A DNA stretch of 64,000 nt from Pleurodeles waltl (taxonomy: Eukaryota > Chordata > Amphibia > Caudata > Salamandridae), in assembly GCF_031143425.1 (NCBI RefSeq), contig NC_090447.1, forward strand, positions 26,199,426 to 26,263,425. The letters are read 5' to 3'. Positions 54,611 to 64,000 of this stretch are shown here, piece after piece. A model generated the notes under the pieces. The model saw nothing but the letters and a program-made list of their open reading frames with translations, made no database searches and was not told where the DNA came from. The position numbers and the translations under genes were made by a program. Positions within the stretch are counted from its first letter, which is position 1, and every line of letters begins with the position of its first letter.

Positions 54611-54945
54611 TGCCGTGGTGCACTGTATTTTAAATAAAGTTTCCGGGCCTTCGGACTACACGGGCTAAGGTACTGTGATATTTGAAGGCGCATTCAGTTT
54701 AAGTAGGACAATGCAATATGTTTCATTTAAGAAAACCACAAAAGGTGGTCGCCCCTCAGCAACAAAATGAGCACACAATGCTTGTCAGACAGTGCAGTGT
54801 AAGGTATGGATTTAATCTCAAACCTCTCCTAGGACCATTGGTAGAGTGAGGATTTATAATATTTTGAGAGCTACCTAGGTCCCGGAGGGGAAATAGATTT
54901 TAGAGTGATATACACCAGGTACTGAACAAATAGTATGAAGACAGA

Positions 54946-55126
54946 GGGGGTCATTATGACTCCAGTGGACGGCGGTAAAATGGAGAAAAGTACTGCCAAC
55001 AGGCTGGTGGTACTTTTCCCCATATTATGTACCACACCGTCCGCCGCAGCCGTAACGACCGCTGGGCTGGAGACTTCAGTCTCCAGCCAGGCGGCCGTCA
55101 CTAGGCTGTCTGCGGGATTATGACCC
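54946..55126. mobile_element. Degraded Harbinger-type MITE, truncated by element C
   Basis: It starts GGGGGTCATTATGACTCC and is rich in GGCGG/CCGCC. The matching end GATTATGACCC stops at 55126, where the LTR of element C begins, so C inserted within the last bases of the right TIR. Confidence 0.75.
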
Positions 55127-56393
55127 TGTAGGAGGCTGGACTGGCTTGTAGTGAGTACCAAGGGGTACTTGCACCTTGCACCAGGCCCAGTTATCCCTTA
55201 TTAGTGTATAGGGTGTCTAGCAGCTTAGGCTGATAGATAATGGTAGCTTAGCAGAGCAGCTCAGGCTGAACTAGGAGACGTGTGAAGCTACTACAGTACC
55301 ACTTAGTGTCATATGCACAATATCATAAGAAAACACAATACACAGTTATACTAAAAATAAAGGTACTTTATTTTTATGACAATATGCCAAAGTATCTTAG
55401 AGTGTACCCTCAGTGAGAGGATAGGAAATATACACAAGATATATATACACAATAGCAAAAATATGCAGTATAGTCTTAGAAAACAGTGCAAACAATGTAT
55501 AGTTACAGTAGGATGCAATGGGGACACATAGGGATAGGGGCAACACAAACCATATACTCCAAAAGTGGAATGCGAACCACGAATGGACCCCAAACCTATG
55601 TTACCTTGTAGAGGGTCGCTGGGACTATTAGAAAATAGTGAGAGTTAGAAAAATAACCCTCCCCAAGACCCTGAAAAGTGAGTGCAAAGTGCACTAAAGT
55701 TCCCCTAAGGACAAAAGAGTTGTGTTAGAGGAATAATGCAGGAAAGACACAAACCAGCAATGCAACAACTGTGGATTTCCAATCTAGGGTACCTGTGGAA
55801 CAAGGGGACCAAGTCCAAAAGTCACAAGCAAGTCGGAGATGGGCAGATGCCCAGGAAATGCCAGCTGCGGGTGCAAAGAAGCTTCGACTGGACAGAAGAA
55901 GCTGAGGTTTCTGCAGGAACAAAAAGGGCTAGAGACTTCCCCTTTGGTGGACAGATCCCTCTCGCCTTGGAGAGTTGTGCAGAAGTGTTTTCCCGCCGGA
56001 AGGACGCCAACAAGCCTTGCTACACGCAAATCGTGCGTTTGGCGTTTTTGGACGCTGCTGGGGCCCAGGAGGGACCAGGAGGTCGCAAATTGGACCTGCA
56101 GAGAGAGGGGACGTCCAGCAAGACAAAGAGCCCTCACTGAAGCAGGTAGCACCCAGAGAAGTGCCAGAAACAGGCACTACAAGGATGCGTGAAACGGTGC
56201 TCGCCGAAGTTGCACAAAGGAGTCCCACGTCGCCGGAGACCAACTTAGAAAGTCGTGCAATGCAGGTTAGAGTGCCGTGGACCCAGGCTTGGCTGTGCAC
56301 GAAGGATTTTTGCCGGAAGTGCACAGGGGCCGGAGTAGCTGCAAAGTCGCGGTTCCCAGCAATGCAGCCCAGCGAGGTGAGGCAAGGACTTAC
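55127..56393 (-). repeat. 3' LTR of element C, second part
   Basis: It continues the LTR beyond the inserted solo LTR to the end at 55127. It carries the A/T palindrome 55353-55375 with AATAAA on both strands. It is nearly identical to the complement of 58268-59538. Confidence 0.9.
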
Positions 56394-56487
56394 TGTGAGA
56401 AGGTAGCCTCTTTCTAGCCTTGTTACCCCCACTTTTGGCCTGTTTGTGAGTGTATGTCAGGGTGTTTGTCACTGTTTTCACTGTCTC

Positions 56488-56729
56488 ACTGGGATCCTGA
56501 TAGCCAGGCCTCAGTGCTCATAGTGAAAACACCATGTTTTCAGTATGGTTGTTATGTGTCACTGGGATCCTGCTAGTCAGGACCCCAGTGCTCATAGGGT
56601 TGTGGCCTATATGTATGTGTCACTGGGACCCTGTCACACAGGGCCCCAGTGCTCATAGGTGTGCATGTATATGTTCCCTGTGTGGTGCCTAACTGTCTCA
56701 CTGAGGCTCTGCTAACCAGAACCTCAGTG
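56488..56729. promoter_or_regulatory. Array of palindromic U3 units
   Basis: Four imperfect palindromes of about 29-31 bp at 56488-56516, 56570-56590, 56621-56651 and 56699-56729, each of the form CACTGGGAtCCTG...CAGGacCCCAGTG. The first three are followed by CTCATAG. Position in U3 and dyad symmetry suggest transcription-factor sites or RNA hairpins; the function is inferred. Confidence 0.6.
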
Positions 56730-59289
56730 GTTATGCTCTCTCATTACTTTCAAATTGTCACTAACAGGCTAGTGACCAATTTTACCAATTTACATTGGCT
56801 TACTGGAACACCCTTATAATTCCCTAGTATATGGTACTGAGGTACCCAGGGTATTGGGGTTCCAGGAGATCCCTATGGGCTGCAGCATTTCTTTTGCCAC
56901 CCATAGGGAGCTCTGACAATTCTTACACAGGCCTGCCACTGCAGCCTGAGTGAAATAACGTCCACGTTATTTCACAGCCATTTTACACTGCACTTAAGTA
57001 ACTTATAAGTCACCTATATATCTAACCTTTACCTGGTAAAGGTTAGGTGCAAAGTTACTTAGTGTGAGGGCACCCTGGCACTAGCCAAGGTGCCCCCACA
57101 TTGTTCAGAGCCAATTCACTGAACTTTGTGAGTGCGGGGACACCATTACACGCGTGCACTACATATAGGTCACTACCTATATGTAGCTTCACCATTGTAA
57201 CTCCGAATATGGCCATGTAACATGTCTATGATCATGGAATTGCCCCCTCTATGCCATCCTGGCATTGTTGGTACAATTCCATGATCCCAGTGGTCTGTAG
57301 CACAGACCCTGGGACTGCCAGACTGCCCTTCCTGGGGTTTCACTGCAGCTGCTGCTGCTGCCAACCCCTCAGACAGGCATCTGCCCTCCTGGGGTCCAGC
57401 CAGGCCTGGCCCAGGATGGCAGAACAAAGAACTTCCTCTGAGAGAGGGTGTGACACCCTCTCCCTTTGGAAAATGGTGTGAAGGCAGGGGAGGAGTAGCC
57501 TCCCCCAGCCTCTGGAAATGCTTTGTTGGGCACAGAGGTGCCCAATTCTGCATAAGCCAGTCTACACCGGTTCAGGGACCCCTTAGCCCCTGCTCTGGCG
57601 CGAAACTGGACAAAGGAAAGGGGAGTGACCACTCCCCTGACCTGCACCTCCCCTGGGAGGTGTCCAGAGCTCCTCCAGTGTGCTCCAGACCTCTGCCATC
57701 TTGGAAACAGAGGTGCTGCTGGCACACTGGACTGCTCTGAGTGGCCAGTGCCACCAGGTGACGTCAGAGACTCCTTGTGATAGGCTCCTTCAGGTGTTAG
57801 TAGCCTTTCCTCTCTCCTAGGTAGCCAACCCCTCTTTTCTGGCTATTTAGGGTCTCTGTCTCTGGGGAAACTTTAGATAACGAATGCATGAGCTCAGCCG
57901 AGTTCCTCTGCATCTCCCTCTTCACCTTCTGATAAGGAATCGACCGCTGACCGCGCTGGAAGCCTGCAAACCTGCAACATAGTAGCAAAGACGACTACTG
58001 CAACTCTGTAACGCTGATCCTGCCGCCTTCTCGACTGTTTTCCTGCTTGTGCATGCTGTGGGGGTAGTCTGCCTCCTCTCTGCACCAGAAGCTCCGAAGA
58101 AATCTCCCGTGGGTCGACGGAATCTTCCCCCTGCAACCGCAGGCACCAAAAAGCTGCATCTCCGGTCCCTTGGGTCTCCTCTCAGCACGACGAGCGAGGT
58201 CCCTCGAATCCAGCGACACCGTCCAAGTGACCCCCACAGTCCAGTGACTCTTCAGCCCAAGTTTGGTGGAGGTAAGTCCTTGCCTCACCTCGCTGGGCTG
58301 CATTGCTGGGAACCGCGACTTTGCAAGCTTCTCCGGCCCCTGTGCACTTCCGGCGGAAATCCTTCGTGCACAGCCAAGCCTGGGTCCACGGCACTCTAAC
58401 CTGCATTGCACGACTTTCTAAGTTGGTCTCCGGCGACGTGGGACTCCTTTGTGCAACTTCGGCGAGCACCGTTTCACGCATCCTCGTAGTGCCTGTTTCT
58501 GGCACTTCTCCGGGTGCTACCTGCTTCAGTGAGGGCTCCTTGTCTTGCTCGACGTCCCCTCTCTCTGCAGGTCCAATTTGCGACCTCCTGGTCCCTCCTG
58601 GGCCCCAGCAGCGTCCAAAAACGCCAAACGCACGATTTGCGTGTAGCAAGGCTTGTTGGCGTCCATCCGGCGGGAAAACACTTCTGCACGACTCTCCAAG
58701 GCGTGGGGGATCCATCCTCCAAAGGGGAAGTCTCTAGCCCTTGTCGTTCCTGCAGTATTCACAGTTCTTCAGCCTAGTAAGAGCTTCTTTGCACCAACCG
58801 CTGGCATTTCTTGGGCATCTGCCCATCTCCGAGCTGCTTGTGACTTTTGGACTTGGTCCCCTTGTTCCACAGGTACCTTCAGACAGGAATCCATCGTTGT
58901 TGCATTGCTGATTTGTGTTTTCCTTGCATTCTCCCTCTAACACGACTATTTTGTCCTTAGGGGAACTTTGGTGCACTTTGCACTCACTTTTCAGGGTCTT
59001 GGGGAGGGTTATTTTTCTAACTCTCACTATTTTCTAATAGTCCCAGCGACCCTCTACAAGGTCACATAGGTTTGGGGTCCATTCGTGGTTCACATTCCAC
59101 TTTTGGAGTATATGGTTTGTGTTGCCCCTATCCCTATGTTTCCCCATTGCATCCTGTTGTAACTATACATTGTTTGCACTGTTTTCTAAGACTATACTGC
59201 ATATTTTTGCTATTGTGTATATATATCTTGTGTATATTTCCTATCCTCTCACTGAGGGTACACTCTAAGATACTTTGGCATATTGTCAT

Positions 59290-59312
59290 AAAAATAAAGT
59301 ACCTTTATTTTT
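59290..59312. promoter_or_regulatory. Palindromic bidirectional poly(A) signal
   Basis: AAAAATAAAGTACCTTTATT continues symmetrically to 59312 and puts AATAAA on each strand. The same structure is at 55353-55375 and, degraded, at 2630-2655. It is missing in the 3' LTR of element A. Confidence 0.6.
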
Positions 59313-59543
59313 AGTATAACTGTGTATTGTGTTTTCTTATGATATTGTGCATATGACACTAAGTGGTACTGTAGTAGCTTCACACGTCTCCTAGTTCAGC
59401 CTGAGCTGCTTTGCTAAGCTACCATTATCTATCAGCCTAAGCTGCTAGACACCCTATACACTAATAAGGGATAACTGGGCCTGGTGCAAGGTGCAAGTAC
59501 CCCTTGGTACTCACTACAAGCCAGTCCAGCCTCCTACACTTAC

Positions 59544-61271
59544 CTCCACCAAACTTGGGCTGAAGAGTCACTGGACTGTGGGGGTCACTTGGACAGCGTC
59601 GCTGGATTCGAGGGACCTCGCTCATCGTGCTGAGAGGAGACCCAAGGGACCGGTAATGCAGCTTTTTGGTGCCTGCGGTTGCAGGGGGAAGATTCCGTCG
59701 ACCCACGGGAGATTTCTTCGGAGCTTCTGGTGCAGAGAGGAGGCAGGCTACCCCCACAGCATGCACAAGCAGGAAAACAGTCGAGAAGGCGGCAGGATCA
59801 GCGTTACAGAGTTGCAGTAGTCGTCTTTGCTACTATGTTGCAGGTTTGCAGGCTTCCAGCGCGGTCAGCGGTCGATTCCTTATCAGAAGGTGAAGAGAGA
59901 GATGCAGAGGAACTCGGCTGAGCTCATGCATTCGTTATCTAAAGTTTCCCCAGAGACAGAGATCCTAAATAGCCAGAAAAGAGGGTTTGGCTACCTAGGA
60001 GAGAGGAAAGGCTACTAACACCTGAAGGAGCCTATCAGCAGGAGTCTCTGACGTCACCTGGTGGCACTGGCCACTCAGAGCAGTCCAGTGTGCCAGCAGC
60101 ACCTCTGTTTCCAAGATGGCAGAGGTCTGGAGCACACTGGAGGAGCTCTGGACACCTCCCAGGGGAGGTGCAGGTCAGGGGAGTGGTCACTCCCCTTTCC
60201 TTTGTCCAGTTTCGCGCCAGAGCAGGGGCTAAGGGGTCCCTGAACCGGTGTAGACTGGCTTATGCAGAATTGGGCACATCTGTGCCCAACAAAGCATTTC
60301 CAGAGGCTGGGGGAGGCTACTCCTCCCCTGCCTTCACACCATTTTCCAAAGGGAGAGGGTGTCACACCCTCTCTCAGTGGAAGTTCTTTGTTCTGCCATC
60401 CTGGGCCAGGCCTGGCTGGACCCCAGGAGGGCAGCTGCCTGTCTGAGGGGTTGGCAGCAGCAGCAGCTGCAGAGAAAACCCAGGAAGGGCAGTCTGGCAG
60501 TACCAGGGTCTGTGCTACAGACCACTGGGATCATGGAATTGTACCAACAATGCCAGGATGGCATAGAGGGGGCAATTCCATGATCATAGACATGTTACAT
60601 GGCCATATTCGGAGTTACCATGGTGAAGCTACATATAGGTAGTGACCTATATGTAGTGCACGCTTGTAATGGTGTCCCCGCACTCACAAAGTTCAGTGAA
60701 TTGGCTCTGAACAATGTGGGGGCACCTTGGCTAGTGCCAGGGTGCCCTCACACTAAGTAACTTTGCACCTAACCTTTACCAGGTAAAGGTTAGACATATA
60801 GGTGACTTATAAGTTACTTAAGTGCAGTGTAAAATGGCTGTGAAATAACGTGGACGTTATTTCACTCAGGCTGCTGTGGCAGGCCTGTGTAAGATTTGTC
60901 AGAGCTCCCTATGGGTGGCAAAAGAAATGCTGCAGCCCATAGGGATCTCCTGGAACCCCAATACCCTGGGTACCTCAGTACCATATACTAGGGAATTATA
61001 AGGGTGTTCCAGTAAGCCAATGTAAATTGGTAAAAATGGTCACTAGCCTGTCAGTGACAATTTGGAAAGAAATGAGAGAGCATAACCACTGAGGTTCTGA
61101 TTAGCAGAGCCTCAGTGAGACAGTTAGTCACTACACAGGTAACACATTCAGGCACACTTATGAGCACTGGGGCCCTGGGTTACCAGGGTCCCAGTGACAC
61201 ATACAACTAAAACAACATATATACAGTGAAAAATGGGGGTAACATGCCAGGCAAGATGGTACTTTCCTACA
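59544..61271 (-). repeat. 3' LTR of element C, first (U3) part
   Basis: It starts TGTAGGAAAGTACCATCTTG (complement ending at 61271). It contains the AATAACGTCCACGTTATT palindrome near 60844-60861 and a diverged hairpin at 60529-60585. It breaks at the CTTAC duplication (59539-59543). Confidence 0.9.
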
Positions 61272-61301
61272 CAACCCCCCCCCAAACGAAGGACAATAAG
61301 A

Positions 61302-64000
61302 CTAGCCATTACCTGATGAGTCTTCATTGTCTAAGTGGAAATATCTGGAGAGTCCATCTGCATTGGAGTGGCTACTCCCAGGTCTATGTTCCACTGTATA
61401 ATCCATTCCCTGTAGGGATATGGACCACCTCAACAATTTAGGATTTTCACCTTTCATTTGTTTTAGCCAAAGTAGAGGTTTGTGGTCTGTCTGAACAATG
61501 AAGTGAGTGCCAAACAGGTATGGCCTCAACTTCTTCAGAGCCCAGACCACAGCAAAGGCCTCCCTCTCAATGGCAGACCAACGCTTTTCTCTAGGGGTCA
61601 ACCTTCTACTAATAAAAGCAACAGGTTGATCCTGGCCCTCAGAATTAAGTTGTGATAGGACTGCCCCTACTCCTAATTCAGATGCATCAGTTTGGACATA
61701 GAATTTTTTAGAGTAACAAGGGCTTTTCAGGACAGGTGCAGAGCACATGGCCTGCTTCAGCTCCTCAAAAGCTTTCTGACAGTTTGCTGTCCATAATACC
61801 TTTTTAGGCATTTTCTTGGATGTGAGGTCATTAAGAGGGGCTGCAATGGAGCCATAGTTCTTAATGAACCTCCTGTAATACCCAGTGAGGCCTAGGAAGG
61901 CTCTCACCTGAGTCTGAGTGGTAGGGGGAACCCAATCAATAATAGTTTGGATTTTCCCCTGAAGTGGTGCAATCTGTTCCCCACCAACAAGGTGTCCCAG
62001 ATAAACCACCTTACCCTGCCCTATCTGGCATTTTGAAGCCTTGATAGTGAGGCCTGCCTTTTGCAGAGCCTCCAAAACTTTCCAAAGGTGGACCAGGTGA
62101 TCATCCCAGCTGGAGCTAACGACAGCTATATCATCCAAATATGCTGCACTGAAAGCTTCCAGCCCTTGCAGGACTGTGTTCACCAACCTCTGAAAAGTGG
62201 CAGGTGCATTTTTCAAACCAAAAGGCATTACAGTAAACTGGTAATGTCCTCCAATGGTAGAAAATGCAGTCTTAGGTTTAGCATCTTCTGACAATTTGAT
62301 CTGCCAATACCCTGCAGTCAAATCAAAAGTGCTTAGATACTTGGCAGATGCCAGTGTATCTATAAGCTCATCTGCCCTGGGTATAGGGTGAGCATCAGTT
62401 TTGGTTACCAAGTTGAGACCTCTATAGTCTACACAAAACCTCATTTCCTTCTTTCCATCTTTAGAATTGGGTTTTGGTACCAGTACCACAGGAGAAGCCC
62501 ATGGACTGTCAGAGTGCTCAACCACTCCTAGTTCCAACATTTTCTGAACTTCTTGCTTTATGCAGTCCCTGACATGGTCAGGCTGCCTATAGATCTTACT
62601 TTTGACAGGTAAACTGTCTCCAGTATCTATAGTGTGCTCACACCAAGAAGTGGTGCCTGGCACAATGGAGAAGAGTTCTGAAAATTGTCCTAGGAGATTT
62701 ATGCAATTATCTTTCTGCTCAGCAGTAAGACAATCAGCCAAAACTACACCTTCCACAAGAGCATCTTGTTCTGTGGAAGAGAAGAGATCAGGTAGAGGAT
62801 CACTGTCTTCTTCCTGTCCCTCATCTGTTGCCATGAGCAGGGTGAGATCAGCCCTGTCATAGTAGGGTTTCAGGCGGTTGACATGGAGCACCCTAAGGGG
62901 ACTCCTGGCAGTGCCTAAGTCAACCAAGTAGGTGACTTCACCCTTCTTTTCAACAATTGTGTGGGGTCCACTCCATTTATCTTGGAGTGCTCTTGGGGCC
63001 ACAGGCTCCAAGACCCACACTTTCTGCCCTGGTTGGTACTGAACCAAAACAGCCTTCTGATCATGCCATTGCTTCTGGAGCTCTTGGCTGGCCTGAAGGT
63101 TTTTACTGGCCTTTTTCATGTACTCAGCCATCCTTGATCTGAGGCCAAGTACATAATCCACAATATCCTGCTTAGGAGCTTTTAAAGGTTGTTCCCAACC
63201 CTCCTTTACAAGTGTGAGTGGACCCCTAACAGGGTGTCCAAAAAGAAGTTCAAAGGGGCTGAAGCCCACTCCTTTCTGGGGTACCTCCCTGTAGGCAAAA
63301 AGGAGGCATGGTAGAAGGATATCCCATCTCCTGCGGAGTTTTTCAGGGAGACCCATAATCATGCCTTTGAGAGTTTTATTAAATCTCTCCACCAGTCCAT
63401 TTGTTTGTGGATGATAGGGTGTTGTGAACTTGTAAGTTACACCACACTCCTTCCACATAGCCTTTAAGTATGCAGACATGAAATTGCTTCCCCTGTCTGA
63501 TACTACTTCCTTTGGGAAGCCCACCCTGGAAAATATTCCCAGGAGGGCCTTTGCCACTGCAGGTGCTGTAGTGGTCCTTAAAGGAATAGCTTCAGGATAT
63601 CTTGTGGCATGGTCCACTACCACCAAGATAAACCTATTGCCTGAAGCAGTAGGAGGGTCAAGGGGGCCAACTATGTCAACCCCTACCCTTTCAAAGGGAA
63701 CCCCAACCACAGGCAGTGGGATAAGGGGTGCCTTTGGAGTGCCACCTGTCTTGCCACTGGCTTGACAGGTTTCACAGGACTTACAAAATTCTTTTGTGTC
63801 CTCAGACATCCTAGGCCAATGAAACAATGGTACCAATCTGTCCCAAGTTTTCATTTGACCCAGGTGCCCAGCTAAGGGAATGTCATGTGCCAGTGTTAGG
63901 AGGAACTTCCTGTACTCCTGAGGAATCACTAATCTCCTGGCAGCTCCAGGTTTAGGATCCCTATGCTCAGTGTACAAGAGGTTGTCCTCCCAGTAAACTC
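61302..64000 (-). CDS. pol: Intact integrase-RT-RNase H polyprotein of element C, partial
   Basis: The frame is open from the window edge to the stop at 61302, at least 899 codons, with no lesion. Counting residues from 63977: H2C2 zinc module (His31, His37, Cys68, Cys71); integrase core Asp101, Asp161, Glu197; GPY/F-like module 335-354 (WSGPHTIVEKKGEVTYLVDL); RT about 490-680 with DYRGLN, FDLTAGYWQ and YLDDIAV (Asp615-616); RNase H about 745-890 with QTDASELGVGAVL, IEREAFAVVW and VQTDHKPLL. Sequence upstream (VYWEDNLLYTE) continues the match to element A, so 63977 is not a start. It lacks the lesions of A, B and D, suggesting a recent insertion. Confidence 0.95.
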   Translation of the reverse strand, partial: VYWEDNLLYTEHRDPKPGAARRLVIPQEYRKFLLTLAHDIPLAGHLGQMKTWDRLVPLFHWPRMSEDTKEFCKSCETCQASGKTGGTPKAPLIPLPVVGVPFERVGVDIVGPLDPPTASGNRFILVVVDHATRYPEAIPLRTTTAPAVAKALLGIFSRVGFPKEVVSDRGSNFMSAYLKAMWKECGVTYKFTTPYHPQTNGLVERFNKTLKGMIMGLPEKLRRRWDILLPCLLFAYREVPQKGVGFSPFELLFGHPVRGPLTLVKEGWEQPLKAPKQDIVDYVLGLRSRMAEYMKKASKNLQASQELQKQWHDQKAVLVQYQPGQKVWVLEPVAPRALQDKWSGPHTIVEKKGEVTYLVDLGTARSPLRVLHVNRLKPYYDRADLTLLMATDEGQEEDSDPLPDLFSSTEQDALVEGVVLADCLTAEQKDNCINLLGQFSELFSIVPGTTSWCEHTIDTGDSLPVKSKIYRQPDHVRDCIKQEVQKMLELGVVEHSDSPWASPVVLVPKPNSKDGKKEMRFCVDYRGLNLVTKTDAHPIPRADELIDTLASAKYLSTFDLTAGYWQIKLSEDAKPKTAFSTIGGHYQFTVMPFGLKNAPATFQRLVNTVLQGLEAFSAAYLDDIAVVSSSWDDHLVHLWKVLEALQKAGLTIKASKCQIGQGKVVYLGHLVGGEQIAPLQGKIQTIIDWVPPTTQTQVRAFLGLTGYYRRFIKNYGSIAAPLNDLTSKKMPKKVLWTANCQKAFEELKQAMCSAPVLKSPCYSKKFYVQTDASELGVGAVLSQLNSEGQDQPVAFISRRLTPREKRWSAIEREAFAVVWALKKLRPYLFGTHFIVQTDHKPLLWLKQMKGENPKLLRWSISLQGMDYTVEHRPGSSHSNADGLSRYFHLDNEDSSGNG

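Larger units (their letters stand above)
56394..59538 (+). repeat. Solo LTR, 3145 bp, inserted antisense in the element C LTR
   Basis: TGTGAGAAGGTAGCC to AGCCTCCTACA, with a 5-bp duplication CTTAC (56389-56393 and 59539-59543). The empty site is visible in its own paralogous position near 58270-58285. It has the same architecture as the LTRs of A and C except for a different first 300 bp of U3. Features: four palindromic U3 units (56488-56729), the AATAACGT palindrome (56956-56973), a hairpin (57230-57286), a GGAGGTAAGTCC motif (58268-58279) and a poly(A) palindrome (59290-59312). Confidence 0.93.
55127..64000 (-). mobile_element. Ty3/gypsy element C (Gmr1-like domain order), 3' part, runs off the window
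   Basis: A minus-strand element: open pol from beyond 64000 to 61302, polypurine tract complement (61272-61284), then the 3' LTR starting TGTAGGAAAG at 61271 and ending CCTCCTACA at 55127. The LTR is split by the solo LTR at 56394-59538, leaving 1728 and 1267 bp parts. Its pol is closely similar to that of element A. The 5' half of the element is outside the window. Confidence 0.9.

Noticed and set aside
57173..60642. Mirror-image open frames of 96-126 codons in the LTRs
   Set aside because: The paired frames only reflect that the same LTR is present in both orientations; no domain is recognisable.
1..64000. Host exons, tRNA or rRNA genes
   Set aside because: Every recognisable coding motif belongs to a transposable element; no tRNA cloverleaf or rRNA sequence was seen by eye, although a systematic scan could not be run.

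Overview
The window is eukaryotic repeat DNA with no recognisable host gene. It is almost entirely transposable elements nested inside one another: Ty3/gypsy elements with integrase ahead of reverse transcriptase and LTRs up to about 3.1 kb, a DIRS-type tyrosine-recombinase retrotransposon, L2-like LINEs, a 12.4-kb PIF/Harbinger DNA transposon, Harbinger-type MITEs, solo LTRs and minisatellites. This mix and these element sizes fit a giant-genome urodele amphibian, most likely a newt. The organism is an inference; no host locus confirms it.

Layout. 1-3247: minus-strand gag/protease and 5' LTR of a gypsy element (D) that runs off the left edge. 3248-23622: plus-strand gypsy element (A). Its 5' LTR (3248-3762 and 16136-17408) is split by the Harbinger transposon (3763-16135, TTA target duplication), which itself contains an L2-like LINE (about 6860-10256). 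Element A continues with protease, integrase, RT and RNase H remnants (17409-20792) and a 2.8-kb 3' LTR (20825-23622). 23623-28340: LTR fragment, a 22-bp minisatellite, two copies of a 630-bp element built from a chain of hairpins, a LINE tail, and unexplained sequence. About 28345-47595: one minus-strand DIRS element opened by a gypsy element B (32808-39267, TSD ATGAG) and by a solo LTR (40325-47437, TSD ATATA); that LTR carries a second L2-like LINE and a palindromic MITE. 47596-54945: unrecognised sequence, a 19-bp minisatellite and a 2.1-kb antisense solo LTR. 54946-64000: a MITE into which minus-strand gypsy element C inserted. Its 3' LTR (55127-56393 and 59544-61271) is split by a 3.1-kb solo LTR in opposite orientation (56394-59538, TSD CTTAC). 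The C pol frame is open from 61302 past the right edge.

How the parts work together. Each autonomous element carries its own machinery. The Harbinger has a DDE transposase plus two Myb/SANT-like DNA-binding genes, and its GGCGG-rich ends resemble those of the MITEs. The gypsy elements have the order protease-integrase-RT-RNase H; the D and B gags look SCAN-like. DIRS has a gag-like ORF, RT/RNase H and a tyrosine recombinase, with inverted termini and an internal complementary region. The LINEs have an AP-endonuclease/RT protein. Only the element C pol frame is free of stops over its visible length; the rest carry stops, frameshifts, deletions or insertions.
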